DNA of 64,000 bases from positions 46,614,042 to 46,678,041 of the forward strand of contig NC_090768.1 of NCBI RefSeq assembly GCF_036898095.1, in the 5' to 3' direction. The first letter of the stretch is position 1. Each line of letters begins with the position of its first letter. Shown piece after piece: positions 14,251-25,099 of the stretch. A model generated the notes under the pieces. It saw only the letters and a list, made by a program, of their open reading frames with translations, was not told the origin of the DNA and did not search any database. This stretch comes from Palaemon carinicauda. Taxonomy: Eukaryota; Arthropoda; Malacostraca; Decapoda; Palaemonidae. The position numbers and the translations under genes were made by a program.

Positions 14251-16074
14251 TCAATTTCTTCCGAAGGCAGGAGGAACTGGCTCTTTTTTGCGAGGCTGGA
14301 AGAACATTGTGATCGGAAGTTGCTGCCGCTGCTTCTTTTTTCGCTCGAAGAGCATCCTGTAGGGAGTCATGTCTTCATCGATTTTGTTGCAGAATTGCAT
14401 AGAACGAACCATATCCTCGTCCCACTCTTGCGACAATTCTTTCAACTCCTTCGCAAGGTTGCAGAGCTTGGCAAGCCGTTCTAATGTTGAGCCCGTTTCT
14501 TCGACATTTTCTTGGGTCTCTTCCTGTGTTTCACTGTCTTCTTCACTGGCCGATTTCGTCAGGTCTTCGAGGTCTGCATCAGTTAGCGGCTGGGAATGGC
14601 AGTCCAACAACTCGTCGACGTCTTCAGTCGTCATGTCGCCAAACCCGTCACCTCCATTTATCGCAGCCAACTGCACAGATTTCCGTATTGCAGAGTGTTG
14701 AATCTCAGCAGGTGTAAATCCCTCGTCATCGTAAACAATCTGGGGCCACAACTTCTTCCAGCTCGCATTAACAGTAGCAGGTTTCATTTCTTTCAGTGCC
14801 TTCTGGATGTTCTGCAGGCACGTGGCTATTGTGTACTTCCGCCAGTATGCCTTCAAATTGAATGTTTCATCCTCATCATCTTGGGCAGCATCCACACACG
14901 CAACGAGGTCCGCCAAGGTATTCTTTGTGTAGAGGGCCTTGAACGCCCTGATAACCTCCTGGTCCATCGGTTGAATTAATGACGTTGTGTTGGGTGGCAG
15001 GAACTCGACTGAATGCCCTCATGCGACAGATCAGTTGCGTGTCCACCAGCGTTATCCATAAGGAGAAGGATTTTAAATGGCAAGCCCTTCTCTAAGAGAT
15101 ATTTACTGACTTGCAGGATAAAACACTGGTGGAACCAGTTGGAGGTCAGCATCTTCGTAATCCATGCTTTTGGATTATGCATCCAGTACACGGGAAGGAG
15201 ATTCTTATTTTTATTTTTCAAAGCGCGAGGGTTTTTCGATTTGTAAATAAGCCCCGGCTTTAGCAAAAATCCAGCAGCATTGCCACATCACGAGGGTAAC
15301 ACGATCTTTGAATGCTTTAAAGCCAGAGGCTTTGGCTTCTTCTTTGAACAGGAAAGTTCGCGACGGCATTCTCTTCCAAAACAAGCCGGTCTCATCCATA
15401 TTAAACACTTGTTCGGGCTTATATCCACCTTCAGTGATAATGTTCTTAAATGTCTCATTCGCGTAAGTTTCAGCAGCGGTAGTGTCAGCGGAAGCAGCCT
15501 CGCCATGCAGGGAAACGCTTTTCAGGCCGAAGCATTTCTGAAACTTCGCGAACCATCCTTTTCTGGCGGAAAAATGTTTCTAAGGCTGGGAATCAGTGGA
15601 TGTCCCTGCTTGAGGTTCATCTAGTACATCATCTTCGTCGTCTTCAGCATGGTCGCCATTGTCGTCTTGAGGTTCCTTTGCCACAAAATTCTCATACAAA
15701 CCCAAAGCCTTGGTTCGGATGGTGTTCGTATCCAAGGCTATGTTCTTCTTCCGGTAGTCGGCAATCCAGACTGCTAAAGCACCTTCCATACGGACGATCG
15801 TTTTATTATGAGCGGTAACAACTCGCTTCGCTGACCTGCTGAAGGTGATGGCAGCCGTCTTTCTAATGTTCGCCTCGTCCTTCTTAATGTAGCGAACGGT
15901 GGATTTGTTGAGTCCAAAATGGCGGGCTGCGGCCGCGTAACTTCTGCCTTCTTTCAACATATCGAGAAGTGTCACCTTCTCAGCAATCGTCATCATTTTT
16001 CGGTGGCGTTTAGGCTCACTACCAGCCTTAGTAGAAGCAGAACGCTTGGGAGCCATTGAACGCTTAGGAGCCAT
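14251..16074 (-). pseudogene. Tigger-like transposase, three lesions
   Basis: The start at 16074 reads 'MAPKRSMAPKRSASTKAG'. The N-terminus has a psq-type helix-turn-helix ('EKVTLLDMLKEGRSYAAAAR', 'HFGLNKSTVRYI') and then a CENP-B-type DNA-binding region. The DDE domain contains 'FNMDETGLFWKRMPSRTF' (first Asp), 'LLLMDNAGGHA' (second Asp) and 'LIQPMDQEVIRAF' (third Asp). The acidic C-terminal tail ends with a PCNA-binding-like 'QLPITMFF' at 14299-14322. An in-frame stop at 15580-15582 and frameshifts near 15283 and 15008 break the gene; otherwise it is remarkably readable, so the insertion is fairly young. All three catalytic Asp positions are still encoded, but the breaks should prevent a full protein. 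Confidence 0.9.
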
Positions 16075-18777
16075 TGTAGGGGTTAAACAGAAAGTTCAAC
16101 AAAAAGTTCAACTTCAAACAGTCACGCACAGCACAGATTAAAGTTACACAGTAACGTAGCAGCATCTACCCGGTGAGAGAGCGGCAAACAAAGTGGCTGC
16201 GAGAAGATGCTGCGGATCGGAGAAGCGGTCAAAACACCAATCACAGGCTAGATTACAAAACTTGGGAGCTGATTTGTCATCTATCAGCACTGGGACCAAT
16301 CACAGTCCGTCTTACATGCTACGTAGTGGTTACAAATTCAAATACAAGGTACTATACAGAATCCTTTACGTACGCTATTTTACGCTTGTTTTGTTGTAGG
16401 ATATGTACGCTTATTCGAGATGTGATTTTTGCAACAAAGAATATTATTGGATGCAGTACTACGTACGTATACATACAAAAGATTCATGGAAAAGATGCAC
16501 ATCCATTACATTTGTAGTAGTAGCCATCAGCAGCCTTACACCATTCAAATATGACAAAGTCAGACTGCATCTGATTTGCGTTTCATGTTCGATTTAATTT
16601 TACTACGTATACTGAATTATCGTATGATCACATTCTCTTTTCCTGTTTTATTTCTTTTTGTACTGAATTATATGTCATATGTAATGCAATGAACCATCAG
16701 TAAGAGCAGATATTACTAATTATTAATGGAATTAACGAAATATTTGGGGTCTTCATATATCGCGGCTATTTTCGAAATTTCCGGAAAATCCGCGATATAT
16801 GTATATACATGCGTTATGAAAAAAATCCACGATAGTCGAACCGCGAAGTAGCGAGGGCTCACTGTATTGTGTCCCATTCACTTCATCTCTCCCTCCACTG
16901 ATCAAAACTCAGAGTCAAAAAGCTCCTTTGCAATGGGATCCGCAGAGGGGGAGGCCATTCAGGCAGAAGTCCAGACCATGTTGGAGAAGGGCACTCTCCA
17001 AGAGGTACTTGACGACTCCCCAGACTTCTTCAGTCGACTCTATCTTGTGAAAGAAACATGAGGAGGCTGGAGACCAGTCATTGATCTCTCAGCTCTGAAC
17101 AAGTTTGTCAAACAAACTCCATTCAGCATGGAGACAGCCGACACGGTCAGACAAGCGGTAAGACCACATGACTTCATGTGCACACTGGACCTGGAGGACG
17201 CATACTTCCAGATCCCAATCCATCCGTCTTCGAGGAAGTATCTCATCCAGTCCAGACAACAAGAAATACCAGTTCAAGGTGCTATGCTTCGGCCTATATA
17301 GCACCTCAAGTCTTTGCGAGTGTTCGCCCTTGTGTCATCTTGGGCTTACAGGATCGGCATCCGTCTCCTATGCTACTGTATGTGGGCGACTGGCTGTTCC
17401 TTGAAGACTTGGTGGGAACCCTTCTGAGGTTTTGGCAAGATCTGGGGATTATGGTAAACCTCAAGAAGTAATCCCTGCTTCCCTCTCAATGACCAGTATA
17501 CCTAGGAATGATTAAGAGACACCAACCTTCACAAAGCCTTCCCGTCTGACAACAGGGTAGTGAGGCTGAGGAAGGTCACAAGGCCTTTTCTCAGAAGGGA
17601 AGAGCTCCCAGCTCAGAGGTGTTCCATGTCTCCTCAGGCACCATTCATCTCTGGCCTGTCTACTTTTCAACGGTCTCCTCAGGATTCAATCTTTCCAGAG
17701 GTGGCTGAGTCCAACTGGAATCTGGCCTTCGATTCCCCAGACATTTCTGATCCCCATGGAACCAGAGGAACAGACGGACCTCGAGTGATGGATGGCAGAC
17801 GGGAATCTGATAAAGGGCATCGACCACATGCTGCACCACACGACCTCAGGCCTATGTTCAGAGTTCGAAAAGTACCAGCACATCAATGTCTTGGTGATGA
17901 GGGCCGCCTTCCTGGCCCTTCATCAGTTCCAGCAATTCCTGGCGAGCCACTCACTGGTGGTGATGAGCGACAACACCACAGTAGTGGCTTACATCAACAA
18001 GCAAGGCAATACTTTTTCACAGCCTCTATCCCATCTGGCAATAGAAATACTGAGATGAGCACAAATCCATTTGGTAACACTATCAGCTCGCTTCATTCCC
18101 GGCAAAAGGAAATGTGCTCGCGGACAACCTGAGCAGAGTGACTCGGTGGGTTCCAAATGGTCTTTGGATCATCTTGTAGCCAACAAACCCCTAACTTTGT
18201 GGGGTTCTCCGACGGTGGATCTGTTCGCGATGGCACTGAACTTCAGGATCCCGTTGTACTGCTCCCCAGTCCCTGACCCCGAGGCTCTCCTTCAAGACGG
18301 TGGGACAACATCAACGTTTATGCGTTGCCCCCGTTCTGTCTGATGAGAAGAGTGCTCAACAAGACCAGAACATTGGTTAATCTCTCAATGACCCTTGGAG
18401 ATCCGCTAATGGTATCACGCAGAATGGTTCCCAGACCTTCTGCAACTCCTGACGGAGCTTTCAAGAAAACTTTCTCCATGACACAATATACTTAGACAAT
18501 CACATGCCAACATCTTCCACAAATCTGTAGCTTCTCTGACTTCACACTTGGAGACTATCCAGCATCTCCTCTATCAGAGGATTTTTGCAACAAGTTGCGA
18601 AAAGGATGTCTGAACATCTGTGAAAGAAGTAGAATAACTTCTATGGTTGATGTGATGGAAGGGGTACCTCTTCACTCGATGCCACTATTCCAGCAATAGC
18701 GGAGTTTTTTGTAGATCTGCGAGAGGAAATGCCCCTCTCAGTCTCGGCAGTAAAAGGCTATCGCTCAGCCTTGAGAC

Positions 18778-19555
18778 TTGCCTTCAGACGAAGGAATGGA
18801 TATTTCCTCTTTACTGGAACTTTCACTCCTAATACGGAGTTATGAACTTACATGTCCCCAGTCAGAATTGAGACCACCTCCTTGGAACGTGGTTCGGGTT
18901 CTAAGGTCCATTGAAGGACCTCCCTTTGAACCATTACACCAGGCAACAGATCGTCACCACCTCGCGTGGAATACGGTGTTCCTCCTCGCTTTGGCTTCGG
19001 CCAATAGAGTCAGCGAACTTCATGGTCTCCCATATGACAACGCTCATTCAAGGGGATGGGGAGAGGTAAGCTTCAGCTTTGTTCCAGAGTTCGTAGCTAA
19101 GACTTAGAATTTGGGGTAGGGGATCCGAGATTCGACAACTTCTGAATAACGAGTCTTTGTTCTGTAACTGACAACCAAGATCATCTGTTACTATGCCCAG
19201 TAAGGAGTTTGAAGCTCTACCTCAAGAGAATGGCAGCAGCTTGTTCTTGGGAGCCTTCGCTTTTTGTCAGCACAGGGAGGACTAAGAGGAGGATCACAAA
19301 AAACTCTATTTCAGCATGGATTCGCAAGGTTATTGACTGAGCACTGAATCTAGAACCTTCTCCAACACATCGACCCAGAGCTCATGACGTTAGGGGCATT
19401 GCTACGTCTTTGGCCTTCAAGTGTAACTACTTTGTGGCGCAGGTTCTACAAGCAGGCGTGTGGAAACGTCAGACGACTTTTACCGCCCACTACCTACAAG
19501 ACTCGATACGTTCTGTATCTATCCTGTGATAGCTGGTTTAATACCTCAAGCTCCA
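18778..19555 (+). pseudogene. DIRS-3 tyrosine recombinase remnant
   Basis: The N-terminal part (18778-19107) reads 'PPPWNVVRVLRSIEGPPFE' and 'TVFLLALASANRVSELHG', containing the region of the first catalytic arginine. Later, across frame changes, come 'RAHDVRGIATSLAFK' (the HxxR box, about 19375-19420) and 'RQTTFTAHYLQDS' (nucleophile tyrosine region, about 19465-19505). This is the R..HxxR..Y layout of the recombinase that DIRS elements use instead of a DDE integrase. It aligns with 36303-35186 in DIRS-6. Stops between the blocks show decay. Confidence 0.8.
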
Positions 19556-20029
19556 TAATGGACAAGTAGCAGAAGGTTTAGGGCATTGGTTACCCAGTTT
19601 TAGTCTGAGTGAATGGAAAGGAATAACTGGCTCTTTTCTTTTCTTCATCCTCCCCTCTCTTGGGGAAATCAGCATCCAGGGTCCTCTGCACAGCTGACCT
19701 CAAACCATGGCTCCCTTGTGTATCCTAGTATTGTGTCAATACTGATGCGTCCCCATATCCTGGCGAGGTGGTTTTGGGAATGTCTTGGTGACTTCAAACG
19801 ACTCCTATGACTCGGAAGAAATCTTACCTTGACAATCATATTGCTAGTATCTCTAAACACACAGCTTGCGTAGGGCTCAGATCTTGCACAGCAAGATTAG
19901 CGAGGTTTTAAGGTTTCCTTCTTTTGATTTTAACACAAATAAAAAAGGAATCCCCGGGTAAAGCCTAAAAACCAGATTGGCAGGGACGTCCTCCCTCCTA
20001 ATGGGTGAGTCGTACCCCTATAATTACCG

Positions 20030-20366
20030 TAGGTTTGTATTCCAGTTACGAAGCAAATGACAAATTTGGAAAAAAAATTTATTTTTTCTAACGATACAAA
20101 CCTTTAGCTATTTATACAGACTTGCCCGCCAATCCATACCCCCTTGAAGTCCCACCAAAGTGAAGCACAGTCACAGGTGTGAGTGAGAGGGGTAGCTCCA
20201 ACCCCCCCACCCCCTCAAACTAGTGGGACGGGTGGTTAACCCTTGCTAAATTCTAATGGCTTGGCCTTTCAGCTTCGCTGAAATAATACCTCTATAAATA
20301 GGTAAAGGTTTGTGTTGTTAGGAAAAATAAAAATTACAGTATTTCCAAATTTGTAATTTTCCCTTG
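20030..20366 (+). repeat. DIRS-3 internal complementary region and right terminal repeat
   Basis: The block around 20068-20125 ('caaatttgg', 'ttctaacgatacaaacct', 'ttagctatttata') recurs in inverted form at about 20293-20355 ('tataaataggtaaaggtttg', 'gttaggaaaaataaaaatta', 'ccaaatttg'). In DIRS elements the internal complementary region pairs with the outer ends, so this inverted pair fits the 3' end of DIRS-3. The left end that would complete the architecture is missing. Confidence 0.65.
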
Positions 20367-20379
20367 CAAATTTCTTGGC

Positions 20380-21200
20380 TCCAAAGTTATTGCTATTATT
20401 TTGCGCAAGTTATCAAGAAGAGAAGCTTTTAGCACTTGTTGGAGAAGTGCTAATGTTACTCCACTATAAATGTGTTTGTGGTAGCTCAAGTCCAACTGAT
20501 TACCTCCCAATTTCCATAACTCATATTATCTAAAGTTTTTAAATGTCTTTTGGCAAAATGTCTAAATTGGTTTTCTGAAGGTAATCATTTGTTCCCTAGT
20601 TTGCAATTTGGCTTTAGTAAAGGCTTTAGAACATATGATGCCCTTCTTACAATCTCCAATGCTATACAGAAATCCCTTGATTGTGGTCAGAAAGTTTGTA
20701 TGATTGGCCTTGATTTTAGTGCTACCTTTGAATGTGCTAATCATGAGGTCCTTGTTTTCAAACTCAAACAGTTGGGAGTGGGTGGGTTTTTTCTTAGCAT
20801 CATTATTAAATCTTTAAGTAATACATTACAAAGAATTGTTGTTGATGGGCACCATAGTGGTTATGGGAATGTGATATCTTGTGTTCCTCAGGGTAGTGTT
20901 CTTGGCCCATTGCTTTTCATGCTATATACTCATGACATGTGGTTTGGCCTAGAAAACAAGATTGTTGCATATGCAGATGATGTTACACTCTTTGCATCAT
21001 TTGCATCAATTCCATCTACTGAATGTAGATCTGGGGTTGCTGAATCCTGAGTAGAGATCTAGCTAAAATTAGTGCATGGTGCAAATTGCAAATTATGGGA
21101 CATGAAGTTTAATCCAAACAAAACTCAAAGTACGATTGTAAGTAGGTCCAGGAGTCCCCCCTCAACATCCGTATCCCAGCATTGATAATTGTTTATTTAA
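20380..21200 (+). pseudogene. LINE-J reverse transcriptase, first part
   Basis: Encodes a LINE RT: 'PTDYLPISITHIISKVF' (motif 1-2 region), 'FGFSKGFRTYDALLTI', 'MIGLDFSATFECANHEVL' (motif A, with the expected LDFSAAFD changed), 'CVPQGSVLGPLLFMLYTHD' (motif B) and 'KIVAYADDVTLFAS' (motif C with an intact YADD). Stops appear after about 21049. The thumb continues on the far side of the LINE-E insertion. The active site is preserved but the gene is truncated at its 5' end, lacks the endonuclease and is interrupted. Confidence 0.88.
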
Positions 21201-21217
21201 CTCTGTATGATTCTTTT

Positions 21218-22063
21218 GAATAGAGAGTTACTTGAGGAGGCGGATCAGTTTAAGCACTTGGGGTCTGTTGTTGCAGCAAATGGTGGAGTGGAAGCAGAGA
21301 GTGAATAAAGGATGCAAAGTGTTGGGGGCAGTGAAGGGAGTGGTAAAGAATAGAGGGTTGGGCATAAATGTAGAGAGAGTTCTGTATTAGAAAGTGATTG
21401 TACCAACTGTGATGTATGGATCGGAGTTGTGGGGAATGAAAGTGACGTAGAGACAGAAATTGAATGTGTTTGGGATGAAGTGTCTGAGGAGTATGGTAGG
21501 TGTATCTCTGTTAGATAGGGTTAAAAACGGAGTATTGACGGTGAGAACGGGTGTAAGAAATGAGTTAGCAGCTAGAGTGGATATGAATGTGTTGAGGTGG
21601 TTTGGCCATATTGAGAGAATGGAAAATGACTGTCTGCTAAAGAAGGTGATGAATGCAAGAGTTGATGGGAAGGGTACAAGAGGAAGGCCAAGGTTTGGGT
21701 GAATGGATGGAGTGAAGAAAGCTCTGGGTGATTGATAGGAGGATAGATGTGAGAGAGGCAAGAGAGCATGGTAGAAATAGGAATGAATGGCGAGCGATTG
21801 TGACGCAGTTCCGGTAGGCCCTGCTGCTTCCTCCGATTGCCTTGGATGACCGCAGAGGTAGCAGCGGTAGGGGATTCGGCGTTATGAAGCTTCATCTGTG
21901 GTGGATAACGGGGGAGGGTGGACTGTAGCAATACCAATCAAACTCGGTTGAGTCCCTTGTCAGGCTGGGTGGAACGTAGAGAGGAAAGGTCCCCTTTTTT
22001 CATTTGTTTTGATGTTGGCTACCCCACAAAATTGGGGCAAGTGCCTTGGTAGATGTATGTATG
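21218..22063 (+). mobile_element. LINE-E copy inserted in LINE-J, with target-site duplication
   Basis: A 5'-truncated LINE-E 3' end flanked by the 11-bp direct repeat 'atgattctttt' at 21207-21217 and 22064-22074. It encodes the RT C-terminus ('LAARVDMNVLRWFGHIERM', 'KKVMNARVDGKGTRGRPRF') with several stops, then a 3' UTR with 'gacgcagttccggtaggccc' and a terminal hairpin 'ccccacaaaattgggg' at 22022-22037. Confidence 0.9.
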
Positions 22064-22646
22064 ATGATTCTTTTAAAATTTAGGTGTGATTCTTAACAGT
22101 AAATTTACTTATGAGAAACACATTAGGTCTGTGTCTTTTTCAATTGCACAAAAAATGGGCTTATTTAGAAAGTCTTTTAAGATTTTCGGTGATCAATCTA
22201 TTCTGAAGAAGTGTTTTAACTTTCATTATACCTTGTTTTGAGTATTGTTCTCCTGTCTAGTCCTCAGCTGCTGATTCCTATCTTAATTTGTTGGACACAA
22301 ACTTACAGTCTATTAAATTTCTTATTCCTGATCTTGAATTAATCTCTGGCACCGTCATTCAATTAGTTCGCTATGCATGTCGCATAAGAATTTTTATAAT
22401 TCTGACCATCCTTTACATTCAGATATTCCTGCACAGTACCATCCAGTTCATAATACTAGGTATACAGTTAATTCTAATAGTCAAGCCTTCTCCATCATGA
22501 GGCTAAAAAATACACACGATTCTAGAAACTTTATTCCAGCTGTGACAAAATTGTGGAATGATCTTCCTAATCGGGTAGTTGAATCGGTAGAACTTCAGAA
22601 GTCCAAACTTGCAGCAAATGTTTTTATGTTGAACAGGCTGACCTAA
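22064..22646 (+). pseudogene. LINE-J protein, C-terminal part
   Basis: Continues the LINE-J RT after the LINE-E insertion: 'GVILNSKFTYEKHIRSVS', then frame-shifted 'YCSPVWSSAADSYLNLLD', and finally in one open frame 'NSNSQAFSIMRLKNTHDSRN' followed by 'FIPAVTKLWNDLPNRVVE' up to a stop at 22644-22646. The 'FIP..TKLWNDLP' end is the usual C-terminus of jockey-type LINE proteins. Confidence 0.85.
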
Positions 22647-22849
22647 GTCTTTTTATAGTTTATGTATGAAAGATCTGTTTTAATGTTGCTGTTCTTAAAA
22701 TATTTTATTTTGATTCATTACTTCTCAGTTTATTTATTTCCTTCCCTCACTGGGCTATTTTTCCTTGTTGGAGCCCTTGGGCTTATAGCATCCTGCTTTA
22801 TCAACTAGGGTAGTAGCTTAGCTAGTAATAATAATGATAATAATAATAT

Positions 22850-23140
22850 AAATAGGAATGAATCGAAAGGGATTGTGACGCAGTTCCAGTAGGCCCTGCT
22901 GCTTCCTCCGGTCGCCTTTGTGACCGCTGAGGCAGCGGCAGTAGGGGATTTAGCATATGATGCTTCATTGTAGTGGATAAAGGGGGTGGTTGGGATGTGG
23001 CACCCTAGCAGTACCATCCAAGCTCGGTTGAATCCATCGTCAGGCCGGGAGGAATGAAGAGAAGGAAAAAACAATCCCCTTTTCTTTTCTTTTTTTTTCA
23101 TGTTGGCTGCCCTCCAAAATTGGGGGAAGAGCCATGGTAG
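22850..23140 (+). mobile_element. LINE-E 3' UTR copy
   Basis: Contains 'gacgcagttccagtaggccc', 'tgctgcttcctccgg', a 'ctcggttgaatcc' block and the terminal hairpin near 23111-23127 ('cctccaaaattgggggaag'). It lies immediately after the (TAA)n tail of LINE-J, so it may have inserted into that tail. No coding part remains. Confidence 0.85.
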
Positions 23141-25099
23141 ATAGATAGAATTAGTTGAACCAAATGTTGTAATAACCTTACAGAATTCTAGGAAAGTGAT
23201 ACTGTATACTTGACAATTTTGCTTACTACCTGGCAAGATTAGCACTTAATTTTATTCCCTTGAAATATATATAGACTAAAATTTAATACTGTATGTGGAT
23301 TGAATGGTTTATGTGATTTAAATTTGTGAATTGGATAATTGAAAAATCACTTCGGTAAATCAGCAAGAATCTGGGAACTTCTGTTTTTTATTTATCTTTT
23401 AACCATGTTGCTGACTCATGAGAAATGAGGTAGCTAACTGGTGGAGATTTATAGGTTCATTATTAGAGCTACCTCTGACATTCTCTTGCATGTTAAAATA
23501 TTGATCAAAATGTTAATAAAGCCATGGATGTCGACCAATATAAGTAATAGTTTTGTGGTGAAACAATTTACTGTTCAGTTGTATAATTACCAGCTGTACT
23601 ATAATTTTGTTGCTTACATAACTAATGCTGTTCAATTTCTTTTTTTACTGTAGTGCCTGATGAAACACCTTCCCTGAAAATAACAAGAGATAAGCATCAA
23701 GTAGAAAAAGCTTTTGACAAAGCTTTTATGAATGTGTGTTGATAAGTGACTGCGCACCAAACACATCGAAAGGCTTCATTTTTTATGGAGGTAATAATTT
23801 TGAACTAAAGATTGAGAAATATTCCTCAGCATTACTTTCGAATGTCACATTATATCATTGGTCTAGGCTCCATTTGCATCGGTGGTAATGAAGCTCAAGT
23901 TGATACTTACATTTATTTCTTGCAGGCATGAATTAATTATTTTTAAATAAGACCTTGTATAGTACTTAGCTGTTCCTTATTAATTTTCAGATTGTGGTAC
24001 AAATGTATGTATTAAAGCCTCCTCTTTTTGAGGAGTATCTAACACCTTAATGATCATTATCTGTCTCATCTCTGAGGATGAGCAAAACGTTTATAATGCT
24101 TTCGATACATAATTATGAATTGACCTACTACTTTTTCCTGTTGTGGTTAAACAAAATCCAGATGTAAATGCAAGATAGGTTTATGGTCCTTTGACTCTTC
24201 TCACAAGGTTATTTATTATGCTATTATTGACATTAAAGTGTGTATTAACTCTCATTTACAAAGTCATCATATATTATTTTTAGCATAAATAATCTTCATA
24301 AGCTCACATGCCATTGCTGCTCATTAAAGTTTTACAGTAATTGCTGCCAATTTAGTTACACAATTTTGCTTGTACAGTAAAGCTTGTATCCAGATTTCAC
24401 TTGTACTTTCAGTTCATTCAAGTTTTCATTGCCATTGTTATATGCTTACCATACTTCTTTTCCATGACTGATGTTTATCTAAACTTCTCTGTATCTTTTG
24501 CTGTCACGTATAACAGGTATTTTGAAGATCTATGAAAAACTCACATTAACTAATTTTATATACCATGACATATGACCTCTTACATTTCTAGTATAAAGAA
24601 ATGTGAAGTTTGCATTTTTGGCCTAGTGCTTTAGGAGGAAGCACCTGAAATAAATTATCTTTTTCCTGGTTCTTGAAAATGCCAGTGGTTAATAATGGCA
24701 GCATATCACAGACAATTTTAGGTAAACTTCAAGACTCCTGGAAAAGACGAGAGATGGATAAGGTTGAGACTGTGACAAACCCTCAAATGAGTAAGACTTT
24801 AATATACCTGGGGTATAAAAAAATTAAATGTGAAATAAGTTCCAACCATCTTCTGGAGCAGCCAGAGCTCTTGAACAGAAAAGGGGGAAAGATATATCCC
24901 AGCTATTTGTTCTACCAGAAACTTGGACTTCTCTACGCAACAGAATAACTAGTTCATATGATCAGGAACCTCTTTGAGAGACTATTGTGTAAGAGTTAAC
25001 CAGCGATTTTTTCTAGCCTGAGTCTGGATTGTTCATTGAACCAGAGACAGGACAAGGTGACAGCTTAGTGATGTCGTGTTATCACGGAGGAGTCCCTGT
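23141..25099. other. AT-rich stretch with two weak coding candidates
   Basis: No transposon or known gene recognised. An isolated exon-like block (23654-23742) and an open frame of 91 codons (24673-24948, plus; 'MPVVNNGSISQTILGKLQD') are the only coding-like signals. The latter matches no family I know. A TTTTT run and poly-pyrimidine precede the exon-like block. Confidence 0.4.
23654..23742 (+). other. Possible terminal exon (unconfirmed)
   Basis: A polypyrimidine tract and AG ('ttctttttttactgtag', 23637-23653) are followed by a frame reading 'PDETPSLKITRDKHQVEK' and 'AFDKAFMNVC' then TGA. The composition is protein-like and charged, unlike nearby AT-rich DNA. No partner exon is visible and no family is recognised, so this may be chance. 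Confidence 0.2.

Larger units (their letters stand above)
13062..16864 (-). mobile_element. Tigger/pogo-like DNA transposon, TA-flanked
   Basis: The ends are inverted: 'cagtgaaccctcgtttatcg' at the left and, in reverse complement, 'cagtgagccctcgctacttc' at the right, flanked by TA at 13060-13061 and 16865-16866. The pogo/Tigger group targets TA. The element is 3.8 kb, encodes one transposase on the minus strand (16074 to 14251), and lies within the RT linker of DIRS-3. It contains a (GA)n tract and a 125-bp internal direct duplication in its non-coding left part. Confidence 0.92.
12931..18343 (+). pseudogene. DIRS-3 reverse transcriptase/RNase H, interrupted by Tigger
   Basis: Before the Tigger insertion the frame reads 'CWKRWMQLGAELWAVSMIHTG'-like linker sequence. 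Directly after it (16867) it resumes 'VPFTSSLPPLI', matching 'PFLAEPPPLI' in DIRS-6. The RT follows (17060-17470): 'VIDLSALNKFV', 'TLDLEDAYFQIPIHPSS' and an active site 'LLYVGDWLFLEDL', where DD has become GD. RNase H blocks are 'HINVLVMRAAFLALHQF' and 'MSDNTTVVAYINKQGN' (17880-18010), then a frame-shifted 'FIPGKGNVLADNLSR'-like end (18090-18135). Several stops and frameshifts make it non-functional. It lies between gag and recombinase as expected. Confidence 0.8.
11446..20366 (+). mobile_element. DIRS-3 retrotransposon, split by a Tigger insertion
   Basis: Plus-strand element with gag-like (11446-12826), RT/RNase H (12931-18343) and tyrosine recombinase (18778-19555) remnants in the order typical of DIRS elements, then an internal complementary region and right terminal repeat (about 20030-20366). 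A Tigger/pogo transposon sits at 13062-16864. The left end is missing: the element starts inside gag at the junction with LINE-E. All ORFs have stops or frameshifts, so it is inactive. Confidence 0.85.
20367..22835 (+). mobile_element. LINE-J: jockey-like non-LTR retrotransposon (5'-truncated)
   Basis: It contains an RT gene in two parts separated by a LINE-E insertion (21218-22063), a 3' UTR (22647-22790) and a (TAA)n-type tail (22818-22835). The 5' end is lost at the DIRS-3 boundary. Other copies of its 3' end lie at 7955-8395, and its tail is shared with SINE-J. Confidence 0.85.

Noticed and set aside
14369..15624. Plus-strand open frames opposite the Tigger transposase
   Set aside because: Antisense shadows; the minus strand carries the HTH and DDE motifs.
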